NCBI GenBank assembly: GCA_026419785.1
Contig: JAODTK010002765.1
Span: forward strand, 347,501-411,500
Length of the DNA stretch: 64,000 nucleotides
Source: Sclerodactyla briareus
Taxonomy: Eukaryota > Echinodermata > Holothuroidea > Dendrochirotida > Sclerodactylidae
Reading direction: 5' to 3'
In this document: positions 1 to 13,500 of the stretch, in pieces
Numbering within the stretch: the first letter of the stretch is position 1
How the letters are laid out: each line of letters starts with the position of its first letter
Notes under the pieces: generated by a model
Told to the model about the DNA's origin: nothing
Seen by the model: only the letters and a program-made list of their open reading frames with translations
Database searches by the model: none
Position numbers and translations under genes: made by a program

Positions 1-1675
1 GCCCTAAGATGCATGTCAACACGCTAGAATGGACATACGAAGATTACGACATCACAACATGAAAACATTCCTGATTTACTATCACAGAAAAATCACATGG
101 TGAGTTCTTCAAACAGTCAATGGCGACGCGGTAATAATAACCCCGAAGACGGAAGTGGGGGGGGGCTGGAGACCTATATCTGCCTAATCCGATCCTTCCC
201 ATTTACATCTCATCTTATTTTCCGATTTTCCTCCGAGTATGTATCACTCTCGCAAGCGAGGAGCCACCATAGGGCGGTCAGGGGTTCGCGACCTCCCGAC
301 ATTCATAAAGTCCTTCACTTTAGAAGTGTTTTCATTTTGTGTCACAGACAAAGTTTTCGTTCCTGCTTTATAGTGCCCGTGGCGTAGTTATGGCGGGGGC
401 AGGGGAAGGGGAGATAACCACTACCAAATACCCTCGTCCCTTCACTGAAATTCTGTTTTTGTTGCATTTTTCGGTAGGAGCCTACTAACAATCGACGGAG
501 CACATTCCCCATCTCTATCACCCAAATGTCTCGGAAATGAAACAGTCTGAAATAGGTATTGGCATATGGAACTAGGTCTGGGGTGGAATGGTAGTATTTT
601 CCGGGTGGCAAATATCGAAGGAGAGGATGACAGTTGCCTCTCATTCGAAGGACCCCCCACAGCCCCCAAAAAAAAAAAAAAAAATCGCTCCACACGCGGT
701 CTAGCCCCGCCATTTCCTGTTAATCTCTAGTATTCAATGCAATCATGAACTCATGAACCCAAGTACTGGCTACCTCGGAGTATACAAGGGGGAGAGAAGG
801 CTACTAACACAGGCAGGACATGGCTCTTTCTAAAGCTCCTCGGCTGCGCCACTACCGGTACCAAGGCTATGATAGTAAAACTAAAAATGCTCATGAGTAT
901 AAATTCCCGCAGTTGATGCAATCGGTTAGATGTCAACATCCGTATAGTCGCTGCAGTAACATCATTGCAGTACTTTTGAGAGTCGGTCACATTAACGATT
1001 TTTGTTAACGTTGGTTGTACAGTCTTTTTCACATGTCAGTTGTTGCTCTTTGTATTCGTTCTGTCTTTTCGTTCAGCTCAACGGTAAATGGAAAAATTCA
1101 CATCACAAATAAAACGTACGGGAGGGCTATTCCATCCACATCGGAACGGTCTGGCAAATACCGGTAGCGAATCCGGTTCCTCTAACATTTTAACATTGTA
1201 GCAGGGTTGTTAAGCCAGAATGAGAAGGACCTTGCTCGGCATACACCGAAAAGATCGAATGATTGCACAACCGTTAATTGTCGTAGTGAGATGGGCCCTT
1301 TATGCTCTCAAACGAGTGATGACTGGGACCATTTGGGGCGTGAGCCCCTACATTCAAGATGGCTTTCCCTACCATACTTTGCCCGCGAAAACTTGATTTG
1401 ATTTCTCCGGGTCAGGAGCCAACTAAGGCTCATCTAGGAACCCTGGCGTATTGATTCCCGTGGATGAATACCGGCGATAACTCGCCATCTCTTCCCGACT
1501 AGCGCTCCGATGATATCCGAGCAGAGGTGTAACCAATCCCAACCTGCTCCCTGGACCGGCCATTTTAGCGTCCCCATCCGAGAGACGATCAGTGAACCCC
1601 AGGACCCGACCACTTTCTCGGAGCCTGGAGGAGCGAAGTTCAACGTGACTGGGCTAACAGCCGACAGACAGCTGC
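1..1675. repeat. Long direct repeat, copy 1 (cut by window start)
   Basis: This segment aligns along its whole length with 3169-4789, for example the shared block TCACATGGTGAGTTCTTCAA at about 93 and 3252. It includes a poly-A run near 669-683 matched by one near 3792-3810. The copies differ by many single-base indels and homopolymer length changes. No reading frame is conserved between them, so it is not coding. The start may lie before the window. The copy stops near 1675, where copy 2 continues into a SINE. A third, partial copy lies at 49058-49500, so it is a dispersed family and not only a local duplication. The class of element is unknown. Confidence 0.85.
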
Positions 1676-3168
1676 ATGCCTGACTCAGTTTGTGGAGCTC
1701 TGGCATATTTGAGGAGGTAGCCTTAACTCTAAAAGCGTTGCACCTTTCCATCAAATTTGATTACTCCTGTTATCCTCTCCCTACACCTTTCCTCGTACGA
1801 AAACAAAACATTCTAGGTCCTACACCCATTCGGCGGTTATCCCGATGATCGCGTTTAAAGATCGTTTCCACCATGCAATTATATCGGATCAGTTAAACTC
1901 ATATTCCTCTTTTGCGCGACAAACACGAACGCATTCTGGCATTCTTCTCTATCATCCCGCTATATCACTCTAATGAATTTAGGGGAAGAATCAAAATCAA
2001 CCCTCATATAGGAACTTGCGCGAGAGGGCGTTTTCGATCGAGTCGTGACTGTGCCGAGAACTCCACGCATGCGCCATTGTTTTGAAACCTATAAAATTCC
2101 TGCAAACGTGAGAGGGGGAGCCTATTGCCTGCCGTTTTACGATTATCCTCACTGGAGTGAAAACCGGTTTGAATTTCGACATTTGTACAGGGTGCATCTT
2201 ATCCCCCAACGTCCATAGCTTATTTACTATTTCCCGGCATCACGAGTCATTCAATTTACACTTTAGGCAAGTTAATACTCTTTCAGTGTTATAATGATTA
2301 AAAGAGATAACAAATCCATTCCCAGATCCTTTAATTCCAGTTATAGCTGTCGGCGGTGTTGGGTGAGATATGGCTTCCGTCAAATTCCATATAATGGAGT
2401 GATTTGGCAAATTGGCACCCTTATTTATGGTGGTCATATCTACCAATTATAAGGACAGTTAAGACTACTTCTCAAGTTTCTTCTTCTTCAAAATTGGTAG
2501 ATATGACGTCATCAATTATTGCCAATTTGCACTTAGCATGATGAATATTCATCTTAAAAATTGTAGCTTTATAACTGGACAATGCATTGACTTAAACAAA
2601 GTTTGAATGGCATGATTTGCAATGCCAATCAATGCCATGTAAAAAAATTTTTTGGCTGTACTTCCCCATTTACATTCTAATGCTCGAAAAATTTAGAGTG
2701 AACTTAGTGGGTACGATGCGAACAATGCCGCACGTAACTCCATACAGTACATGCTGCAATGTTGCGCCTTGTGGCGACACGTTGACAACATAGATACCGA
2801 ATAGGCCAGATGAGATCGTTCAGTAATTTCTTTGTGAACGATGTTCACATTTCATTCAGATGACAGCATAGTTCGTTTTACAGGTTTGCCCACCTAAAAA
2901 AAACCCAAAGTACGTCCATATTGGCGTTGCTTACATGGATAACGCGCTCGACACCAGCGTAACAATCAGGGAACGACGCATTCATATTGACCCCTTGATC
3001 TGCTGAATTCGATCTGGAGTTTATAGCTGCTGCCAAACTGTACTAAAGTTTAAATACCAAGAGTCGAGTCATATCACTTGACCATTGGACTTTAATCTGA
3101 CTTGTTATTTCCTCTGCAGGTCGACCATTGAATCCGACGATTCATGCAGTAGCGACCCAGCCCTAATG
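1676..3168. other. Spacer between the two long repeats; no gene seen
   Basis: No coding region is recognised. The only structure I can support is the hairpin at 2407-2530, listed separately. If the two flanking repeats were LTRs this would be the internal region, but it holds no gag or pol-like reading frame. Confidence 0.5.
2407..2530. repeat. Short inverted repeat (hairpin)
   Basis: Two perfect complementary blocks are nested in order: GCAAATTGGC (2407-2416) pairs with GCCAATTTGC (2521-2530), and GTCATATCTACCAATT (2433-2448) pairs with AATTGGTAGATATGAC (2492-2507). The arms are about 40 nt and the loop about 43 nt. Such a structure fits a tiny foldback or MITE-like insertion. No target-site duplication was identified. 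Confidence 0.75.
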
Positions 3169-4789
3169 CCCTGTCAACCGCTTAGAAGGTACAGACGAAG
3201 ATTCCGACTCACAACAGTGAAAACATTCAGGATTTACTATCAGCAAAAAATCACATGGTGAGTTCTTCAAACAGTCAATGGCGAAGCGGTATAATAACCC
3301 AGAAGACGGGAAGGGTGGGGTGGGCTGGAGACTATATCTGCCTAACCGATCCTTGTCCCATCTTACATCTCATCTTATTTCCGAGTAAATGAGCGACTAT
3401 CGAAGCGAGGAGCACCATAGGGCGTCAGGGTTCGCGACCTCCCGACATTCATAAAGTCCTTCACTTTAGAATTGTTTTTATTTTTCCCAACGAAGTTTTT
3501 CGTTCCTGCTTTAGAGTGCCATTGGCGTAGTTATGGAGGGTGCCGGGAAGGGGAGATAACCACTACCAATCAGCTCCCGTCCCTTCACTGAAATTCTGTT
3601 TTTGTTTCATGTTGTCGGTAGATCCTACTCACAATAGACTTAGCATTTTCCCCATCTCTATCCCCCAATGTCTCAGAACTAGTTATTGGCATATGGAAAC
3701 TAACGGTCTGAGGGGTGGAATGGTATATTTCCGGGTGGCAAATATCAGAGGAGATGATGACAGTTGCTCTCATTCAAGGACCCCCCCGCCAAAAAAAAAA
3801 AAAAAAAAATCGCTCCCCACGCGTTCCCTAGCCCCGTCCATTTCCTGTTTTAAAATCCCTTCTAAACGTAAAATTCAATTCCTCATGAACTCATGACCCA
3901 AGTCTGGCAACCTCGGAGATACAAGTGGAGAGAAGGCTACGACACCCGGCAGTACAGGGCTCTTTACACCTAAAGCTCTCGGCTGCGCCACTTACCGGTA
4001 CCAAGCTATGATATTAAAGACTAAAAATGCTCAGTGAGTATAAATTCCCGTCAGTTGATGCACTCGTAGATTGTCAACATCCGTATGGTCCTGCCGTACT
4101 TATTGCAGTACTTTTGCGATTCGGTCACATTAACGATTTTTTGTAACGTTTGTTTTACAGTCTTTTCACATTTCAGTTTTGTTCTTGTTTCGTTTTCTGT
4201 CTTTTCGTTCAGCTCAACGGTAAATGGAAAATATGTCACATCAATAAACTACGGCGGCTATTCCACGTCGGACGGTCTGGCATACCGGAGCGATCTCGTT
4301 TCTCTAACATTTAACAATTGTATCAGGGTTTGTTAAGGCAGAATGATTAAGGACCTTGCTCTGCAGTCCACCGGCAGACGAATGATAACTCTCCTAACGT
4401 ATTGGTGAAGTCTGACCCGGCCCTTCATGCTCTCACCCGAGTTGATGAACCGGGACCATTTGGGGCGTGCGCCTCTCCTTCAAGATGGCTTCCTACCATA
4501 TTTTGCCCGCCAAAACCTTTGATTTGATTTTCTATGGGTTCAGGAATCCACGAAGCTCATCTAGGAACCCTGGACGTATGGATCGTGGATGAATACCGTC
4601 GATAACTCGCGTTCTCTTCTCTCGACTAGGCTCATATTATAACTAGGCAGGTGTACCAATCCCAACCTGCTCCCGGACCGCCATTTACGTCCCCACGCAA
4701 GGACGATCAGTGAACTTCATGACCCGACCACTTTCGCGGACCTGGATGAGCGTGATTCAACGTGACTGCTCACAGCCACCAGACAGGAC
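3169..4789. repeat. Long direct repeat, copy 2
   Basis: This is homologous to 1-1675 at an offset of about 3.17 kb, in the same orientation. The last part (about 4567-4789) is also homologous to 49058-49270. The ORFs inside it are not conserved between copies. It runs directly into the SINE-like block at 4790-5000, which is also present next to the third copy, so the complete repeat probably includes the SINE. Confidence 0.85.
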
Positions 4790-5000
4790 TTCTTGCAAAT
4801 ATCCCGTAACAAGCCCCAGTAACCCAGAAATCCACTGCATCAACAGCGGAACCATGAGTGGAAGACCATACCTCGCCCATCGCAAACTGCAAGTAGAGCC
4901 ACCTGGGAAAATCGTCCGGTGACCGTTGGAATTCGAACCCGTGATATTTGGATGTAAGTTTCACTGATACCCACTCTATACCATCTGTCCCCATTCTTTA
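4790..5000 (-). mobile_element. tRNA-derived SINE-like block
   Basis: Read on the minus strand, the start carries a tRNA-like head. An A-box-like TGGTATAGAGTGG is followed about 40 nt later by a good B box, GGTTCGAATTCC (about 4928-4939). The body downstream of the head is shared with 49270-49500. A tRNA-like RNA polymerase III promoter followed by an unrelated body is the usual SINE layout. No simple tail or target-site duplication was identified, and indels relative to the other copy show it is old or noisy. Confidence 0.6.
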
Positions 5001-6839
5001 ATATTTGGACACCCCCGCTTACAACCATCGCAAATTGACCGTGCCCTTGCGCTTCATCAAATTGTAATTATGTTTATGGACGATTAGATTATAGCCGCCT
5101 AATGCGGAGGTCTATGTCATTACTATCTTTTAAAAGAACTTCATCTCTTTCATGCATGCAGAATTGCAATGAGGGACAGTTTTTTGAAGTGCATTCTGGA
5201 CTTATCATGTACAAATTTTTCAAGACTTTGACCTCTCTCGACCTCGAACGTTTTGCCTGACCCAACACAATAGAGTCATGTACTCATTATGGGGAGCCCA
5301 TATATACCATGTCTTGATCGTTATCCTCCAGGTGCGTCGAGTTATCGTGTACCAGCTTAACATTTTGTTGACGTATTACTAAGTTAACACAAGTGTCCTA
5401 TTCTTTCGTACAACTACCCCGTCTGTCTACAACGAACAAGTTCTCGTATTACCCATAGAAGCTGCATACCGCATCCAACCTGATCGACCGGCCTTCTGGC
5501 CTTATGTTACAAGATTTTCATACTGACCACTCCTGACCTCAGATGACCTTCGACCTACCCCCTGACCAATAAGCTCATATAACTTAGCGGAACCCACGTA
5601 CCAAATTACTTCCTCCATCCAGGCGGGATTGATTTATGCTTGTTACCAAGAGGAAATTGCACATACATTTTTTCACATCGTTTCTCATTCTGAACTACCC
5701 CCGGTCTGGAGAAATAGGTTTCACACGAAAATAGGGCGTTTCTATGTTTTAGGACACCATTTTTTATGTCCTGTACTTTGTAGGAACCTTTACATGATAG
5801 GAAAACACGTACCCTAAATCCAATTTTAATGTTCCCATTTTTAGCTTCAGATGTCTCAATTTCGAATAAGCACTTAAAAGTTGGGTTAAACTATACAATG
5901 TGGTTTGGATTTATATAGCAATTGTTATGGTCCCCTTTTACAAGGTATCCCTTCATTTCATTGAATGTAGACAATTTCTGAAGTAGTTATTCCAGAAAGG
6001 AAAGTGCCATTATTATATTTCTCTATATATGTAACGCCGAAAGCGGAGTGAAACATGGGCCATTCCCGAGTACGCTTAAATTCCAAACCCAGGAAACCGA
6101 TGCACTCCCACACTACCATTCGCGCCATCAGAGCCCCTCACCTTTACGTGCTGCCTTGCCCATGCGATTGGTCAAGGGACTAGAGACATTCGAGGTCAGA
6201 ACAGCGCAGGTATTTTTTAGTGTTTTAGTTGTATGTCTCCGAGTTGTTGGCATCACCAAGTTGGTAGAGCGACATCTTCCACCCGGTATATCGGTTTTCC
6301 GTCCCGGTCGGGTCCTCGCCCTTGTCATACTAAAAAAAAACGGTACAATGCATGTGCCCTGAACCTCAATCGCTGAAAAAGAACCTAACGTGTAAAGGAA
6401 TAATATCTGAGGAATGGTGTCCGCCTCCCCTTTGCAAAATTTTTGCATTTTCAGATAGGTCCAGTGCAGTTGGTGCAATATAGCCCCTAATAACCCTTCA
6501 TTTGGGTGTTACAAATCAATTTCACCTTACTCGACTTTGGTGATCCACATGTTGTCTTTTATCAAAATGTGAGAAACCAGGGCATTGAGTTGGTTCTAAT
6601 CCACTTCTGCTAATATGCATTCTAAAATCTGTTTAACTTGTTCCATGTTGAAAAAGTGCTTTGATAGGACGTTGTCACAGTCCCACCCCCTATAAAATCT
6701 CGGGACTATCACTATACTGTAGGCGTGGCTGTGATTCCCTACAATCCTAAATTACAAATCCTACAAACCTACACTTGTTATAAAGCCTTGATTAAGTTCT
6801 GTTCGTGCAATGGAGGAAGATCAATTACGCACAGGAATA
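5001..6839. other. No gene recognised
   Basis: Only short overlapping reading frames on both strands occur here, such as about 6048-6478. None has a recognisable domain, codon-biased look or splice context. A tRNA-like fragment (CCAAGTTGGTAGAGC at about 6257) hints at an old SINE remnant without a B box. Confidence 0.4.
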
Positions 6840-7060
6840 GTAACTGCAGCAGCTATACAATGCCGCTTGTACCACTTCTCGCAGGTCCCCTTTACCACCT
6901 GGAATGAGGAGCCACATTAGGTGAGGCACCTTGCCCAAGGGCACGACGGAAAAAGCTGAGCTTTGTGTGCTTCCAAACTTAAAACACAAAAAAAAAATGT
7001 TCTCGACTTGGCAAGTCTGGACTCTGGAGCTCTACTGACCGGCTAATCCTATACTCCGAT
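6840..7060 (-). mobile_element. Decayed SINE, same family as 22681-23085
   Basis: The order of landmarks matches the better copy at 22.7-23.1 kb: CCTTGCCCAAGGGCACGACG (about 6930-6950), then GAGCTCTACTGACCGGCTAAT (about 7028-7048), which corresponds to AGCTCCACCGACCGAGCAAAT at 23059-23079. In minus-strand orientation the latter is the tRNA-like A-box region. A poly-A-like run interrupts it and the B box is not clear, so this copy is degraded. Confidence 0.55.
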
Positions 7061-10000
7061 CCAATTAAGATTGAAGAAACCTCTTTAAAATATTTTGTAA
7101 TTATTCTAAAGAAACTTTTGCGCTGTTTTCGAGGACGTTTTTTCCCCCCTCATTGTTCGTGGTTTTTGCTGATTTTTTTCATTATCGCTACCGCTCCATG
7201 GTTGATATAATGGGTCCGGCGCAAGGGTTGTCAACGATATTACACACCAACCATGACATTAATGAAAATAGATATATATCAATCATTATTCATAGTTTTC
7301 CGAATACATTAATTACCTTACTTAACTCCTTTACAGAGTAGGCCTATCCGAGTATTAAGTCCTTTTTATTCTACGTGGACATTTGCGTAGAATTTAGTAT
7401 AGAGATCGCCATTCAAACCATTTCTATTTTTGGCACTGGCTCATTCGCCAGCTGACCAGTCAGGGCTGTGCAAGCCGTGCTACTGCTACATACACAATAC
7501 TCACTGTACTGGGCTTTGTGGACATCTGTACTACACGTAGAGCTTATATCGTCGGTCGTGGGCCCTCGGCACACAACACGAGTCCTGAACGACCACAATT
7601 TTTTGCGTGAGTAATGCGAATATAGTTCTGAGGTTCTTAGACGATCGTTCCCCGTGGAACGTGAAGTGTGATAACATCCATTATGGTGATCATACCCAAT
7701 AATTTCTAATAATTTGTGACTAACAACGGGTTTTCTGCCTTGGGAGGTGGGGGAAGATATTTCCCTCCCCCACTATTTTGAGTGTTGCTGGGCGCCGCCC
7801 GGTTTTTTCCTCCCCTTGATCTAACTGTCAAACTCTTTCATGCAACAGTGTTGTCGCTACCGTTCACGAGATCATACATAGTCACCCGACGAAAAATTCC
7901 TCAAAACTGTTTCTGCACGAAGTCGCGAGCACGGTCAGACTCGGCGTTCACTAGATCGACACTTGGTCGCCATGTATCATTGTGAGCTGGTGGCAAATCT
8001 GAACCTCACGCAGTTTAATTATTGAGCTGGTTTTATACAAACACCGCATTGCAAGACACAAAAACGCATGCTTACTATGCAGTTTTTTGTCAACGTTTGG
8101 CACAAACGCATAAATTGGTCCAATCGATCCTCGTTACCACTTTTTCTCTTTTCTTCCTTTTTCCTCTTCAGAATAAGGAAATTTCGGGAAATCCACTAAT
8201 ACTGTTTTTCGTAGACCGGGCAACGAAAGTATATTCGAACATCTGACAGTGAAACAATTTGCTTGTATTTGCTTCCCTAATCCTTGCAAGCTAAACCGGT
8301 GTAGGACGCCTATTAATGACGTGTCCTCGTCATTATTGGCGCTTGTGCCAACACTGACCCCTCGCAGAAAAGTATAAGTCGTCGTCGAATGCATGATCGT
8401 CGAGTAACCGTGATTAGGTCACTTGACAAAACAAAATGTATCCCTCATGTATATGGTTTTAATGTGTATTGCCGAAGGTCATGCAAGCGAAAATATGAAG
8501 TGGCTATAAGGTTTACCATAACAGAGATAGCAGCAGAAAACTCATCGAATTAGACGAACTCGTTCTGATTGGTCAAAATTAGTATTCCGCATCAATGCGG
8601 CATTGATGCGTTTTCCCCCCGAAGGGTTATTGAGTATTTAAATCGTCAACACGCTCATAGGTCCTATATATGCTCCTGCTAGATCTTTGAGACCTTTTCT
8701 ACTTTCATCATACATTCATCTGCCCCCTTCTGACGACCACCAGACCCAGATGTCTAAAAGAGCTGCAATGAATTCATTTTTGGAGGTGGGGGGGTATATA
8801 GTGGAGTCAGACCCACTGCTTATTCTCGCCATATCGCTAATAAGCTGTGTCCATTACTAGCTGACGTCGCAATGACCGCGACTATATGATGAGAGCTTGT
8901 TCTCCATCCACTCCCGAGACTTGGCAGATAATCAATTCATTAGTTCTAAATTTACAACTGCCTTAAGCTTAAGGCCATCTTCACAAGAGATGTTGCTTAT
9001 AGCTCCCATAGTTTGCTTATAATCCCTGCTTCCCCAAGCACTTTGAACACACGATCGTGCGAGTGGTACCAGTTGCGGCGAACGAGGTAGCCAGTAAAAA
9101 CAAGTCTGTCTTCACAGGTCCATTAGCTCCTGTTTATATACTCAACGATAATAACAACCAGGACGAAGGAGACTCCATGCTCGTTAATCTTTTCAGCTGA
9201 CACGGGAGTTCAGCATTCTCCTTTTTTTCTCCTCAACAGAAGGTCAGCCAACGCGGCACCACAGTGGGGAAATAGCGGCGAGAATGCGTCACCCACTATT
9301 ACGCCATCTGCTTTCTATATACAGTGTAGTATTGCTCCTTTGATCGTAGTGAGGATGCTTGCTTGTGATGATAGTAAAAAACTCGAAGTTATGTTTTCGA
9401 GTACGTAAGAGGCGAATCGATGTTAGACAGTCCGCGATTTTTTCGAGAGGTCAAGGGCCCACAGATATCGAACGAGGGCATGTCGTGCTTTCGTTAAGAC
9501 CAGGGTCACAACAGGAGTAATTGGGCCCTCGGTATACGACCCTTAGTACACTTACCGTTCTGCATTATCAAACAAATTTCTACCGAATATCTAGTCAACA
9601 AACAACATTCTTGTGTTGTATTGTAGGTGAAGGCCACTACAAGCGTTCAAACATGTCTTATCTTCGAGTAGAAAAGAAAATCTCCCTTCCCCCTCTTCAG
9701 TCGTCGGAGTATTTTCCAATTGTCCCCAATGCCCTAATGTTGGCCTTTGCCAACGTTTTTTTTTATTTACGGGTGAACGGCCGCTTGATGGTCGTAAGAG
9801 CTCACTCGTAACGAAAAGTGCGAGCTCATGACGAAAAACATAGATTTTTTTAAGGCTTACCATAAGGGGAGTCGTGAGTTATCGTCAGAGTATTTTGTAA
9901 GTTTGTTATGTATGGGAGGACGAGCACTGTCCCATAATATTATACCATATTTGGGGTAAGGAAGCAAAAAGCGCTACAAGAAATATGAAACTTCTTCGAC

Positions 10001-10164
10001 GGAGAAATGATTCATTTTACGACAAAATTCATTGTTCTTGATTTCGCGTCTTTTTGGCCAAATCGCTGTCCCTTCCTGTAGTGTGTCGTCAATTGTTAAA
10101 TGACACCTGGCAGGATAAATCCTGACGCATGACTCCACACTTGACACCCGGGAAGTTTTTGTCA
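7061..10164. other. No gene recognised
   Basis: There is no convincing coding signal on either strand. Small perfect hairpins occur at 8588-8610 (CGCATCAATG / CATTGATGCG) and about 7747-7772 (GTGGGGGA / TCCCCCAC). Otherwise I see nothing to annotate. Confidence 0.4.
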
Positions 10165-10545
10165 TGTATTCATTGTTTCATTTTGTTGACTAAGTTCAAC
10201 ATTTATCAGAATTCTTTGTCTTTCCTCTCCCCAATAACCATTAACACTACCAACCCACTATAGCATCCTCCTCATATACAAATGTTTTTCGAAGAGTGGA
10301 ATAATGTGTGAATTTCAATAGAAAACAAAGATTGTTTGCAAGGGGGGTTGTGTAAGTATGACATCATTATGATGCATGATGGGAATGTTTTTCGATCTGC
10401 CACGACACATGCACCCCTTACAAAAACTGTAACTCCGTATCCGAGTTGGGTACAAACTTCGTTTAATTTTTGGACTGAACGCATTCATTTTCCTCCAGCT
10501 TCTAATTCCCTCTTTACAATTCTAATCTGCATTTTGTCCTGAAAA
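10165..10545. repeat. Dispersed repeat family A, copy 1
   Basis: It shares an ordered series of blocks with 16295-16650 and 36015-36400: 'GTTGACTAAGTTCAACATTTA', 'AACACTACCAACCCACTA', 'GTGTGAATTTCA' and 'AAGTATGACATCA'. No coding frame is conserved across copies. It is an interspersed element of unknown class in the same orientation in all copies found here. Confidence 0.75.
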
Positions 10546-13500
10546 CCTTCAGGAAAAACATTTTTCAGATTTTTTTATTCCGTTCAGTAAAAGCTTGTTG
10601 ATAGCAAGCCGAACAAACTCTCTCACATTCCATCAGCTCTAACCACATCTCAGACCATATCATGACAAGTAGCTCTGTGACAATAGTGATTGTATAACGT
10701 CAGCAAGAGGATAAACGCCAAGACTGAGAAGGTTTATGTATAATATTAATAATATTGCGAGTTGCAATTTCCCAAGGGTTGGACCATGGGGGCCCGTTAG
10801 GGACTCCAATATTGACAGTCCTCAGAGAAGTCCCAAGGGATATTAAACAGACTATTTACATTTTGTTAGAGGCTTCTCGGTCTCGTACAAACCAGTCGAA
10901 TAATGACGGTACCGTTACAATTACTTCCCGGAAAATCTGTCCCCGGAATATCGAGACTAATCTTACATTGACATAGTGTTGTCGCGATATAAACTTTATC
11001 AATAAATATCGAATTGCAATTGGAACGAGTTTTTTTTTTTTTTCCATCGGACGGTCATGCAAACGTCTCCGTCGACGACAAAGCACCTACGATAGCTACT
11101 ACTAACCCGCCATTTGCGATGGCCATTTGCTAGCAATCGTCCTATGGCTGGATTCCTAGATCGTATGCTATGTGGAAAATAGCCAATTTCGTCAACCGAG
11201 CGGGGGCCAAGCCTGAACTGTCCCCTATTATTTTGGAAAGATAATATTTGGTTTCCATCGGGCAACAATTATACCTGAAGCAAACCAACACCGCATAGGC
11301 GAATAGCCTATGTACCCATGCGTATACGATGCGTACCACCGCGACTAATTTCTATAAAAGAATCTTCCTTAAAAACCAATCAACGAAAATATGCATGTAC
11401 GGCTGCATTTGTATGGTCTTTTCCCCGCATACACTTATATGTTTTCTCTACTAATAAACGTTCGTTTTCGTAAATAGTTTTTTTTCACACCACCCGGTAC
11501 GCAACCCTCTAGGGAATCCAGCCTAAAAAGTGATTCTGAGAGCTTCATTTTCAAATTTAGTTTTTTACTAGTCCCAGACAGAGATCTCCCCTGGGCCATC
11601 AGACATTTTACGGTAACAATGCCCAGCGGGATGCTGAATGCCCTTCTGAGAGTAGGCTTACCAGAAAAAGTTAATTGATTGAACACTACTTCCATATTGT
11701 AATAGTGCTATATTTGAAGATGGTTCCGTCAGGTAGCGCTGGCCCTGAAATTTGTGGTCCAAGTACGCAATTTTAGCTTAGAACTGCCGAGATATTGAGG
11801 TCATTTTGAGGTGCCATAATCGTCATTCTCAAGCTGTACTTGCCGGGGAGCATAAGACGAACCTACTCAAGGCCCGATAATGGTGCAGTCCTGTATTCGG
11901 ATATGCCCTTTTCGTCCTACGAATCCCCTTCAACCAGTTCACGGCATGGGCAATGTCTCTTTATAGCATACCTAATGTGGGGTGTGGGCGGGGGGGGGGG
12001 GTATGAGGGGGGGGGGAATTCACCACAGATGGCACTTGCCACCCACGTTTGTATCCGTTCCGATCCCTTGTGCTGAGTGCAGCAAAGAAGGCAACAGTTA
12101 CAAATTTGGTACAAGTCTTTGGCATCGGGGGGGGGGCCGACCGAATTCGAACTAACCATGGTCCAGTGATCTCCCTTACGGCGCCTCTGGACAGGCTGAA
12201 TTAACGTAGGCATCTTGGGCAACCCCATGAAGTTGCAAGAATCTGTAAATTGAAGTTGCACATATTGAGTTGTATATAATATATATATAAATATAAATAA
12301 AAATGCAAATGTTCGTTGCACATCAAAGCAATACGAAGGAATAAAGAGAAAAAGTCTGAACTGTGGAAAGTGAACTATGATGTCAGATGAGATACATGTC
12401 TAAACATCTCCCCCAAAAATTCATTCGAAAATATGCATACTTTTTCGAGATATGTCACTTTGAATGAACCGACATCACCAAACCACTTTAACTCGAGCGG
12501 CTTTTTGTTTCTTTATTATAATTAATGATCAAATAATCCAAATATGTGCATCAGATTCGCACCCCATTTAGTCCTTAAATATTTTCCTTCATTATATCCT
12601 CCCATGATTCATTAAAATGGTACAATGCTGTGCACAATCATATACGGTAGGTGGGAAAAACAAGGAACCTTAAATGGCCAGCTGGTATGGGTTTTGTGTG
12701 ACATCATAATCGGACTTGGTTCAAGTCCCTTGCCATTCAACTTGAAGGAGGAAATGGCAGCGACCTTCTCTCTCTTTGTTTTATAAGCGCATATACTTGG
12801 GATGGAACACTTTTTCAATGATTTTTTTTTTTTGTAGACTGTTCAAGTACCTCTGCTGTTTCATATATCAGAGATATTTCCAAATTTACTTCTCCTTTAA
12901 GCGCGTTCAGTGATATGACATTCCCGCATACACTGCGTGAGTAATGCAATTCTGGTGATATTATCATGTTTCACATTGAGCAAATCCATGGACGTTATGT
13001 AGTAAAGAATGAGTCAGTGTTCACTTTTGTGTTCCCAATTTCTAATTCTTATAAGTTATTCCATGCAAGAATCTTTCAAATGGAGCAACTGCACTGCAGG
13101 CAGAGCTACGCGGCTATCCACGTATAAACACTTCATTCCTGTGTGGTGAAACTGTCCTTACTATTGCCTGTTAAGAGCAACCGCTATCGTACCTTTTTCG
13201 TTTTCCATACAGAACTCATGTAAACGTATGGGGGGCGCCAGGATTGTCCCAACTGAGAGAGGGGTGCAAGGTACACATGGCAGAAAATTGACCGTGCCAG
13301 ATTTGTGAGGCGGTGCGCTGGCACTATGAAATCGAGTTTGGATATGGGGGTGCCAACTTTGAAGTAGCTAACGAGAGAGACTCTTCCAATGGGAGAAGGT
13401 AGGCCCAGAGGGAGTGGGGGAAATTCCCTCCCCCCCCCCCCCCACAAACAAATGGGAGCATACTTCTCCTGCTTGCGCCACCCGTGAAGGAGGTCACCCA

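Noticed and set aside
1-4789. LTR retrotransposon with 1.6 kb LTRs
   Set aside because: There is no gag/pol frame or convincing primer-binding site in the 1.5 kb between the copies; the 3' parts also differ (only copy 2 continues into the SINE).
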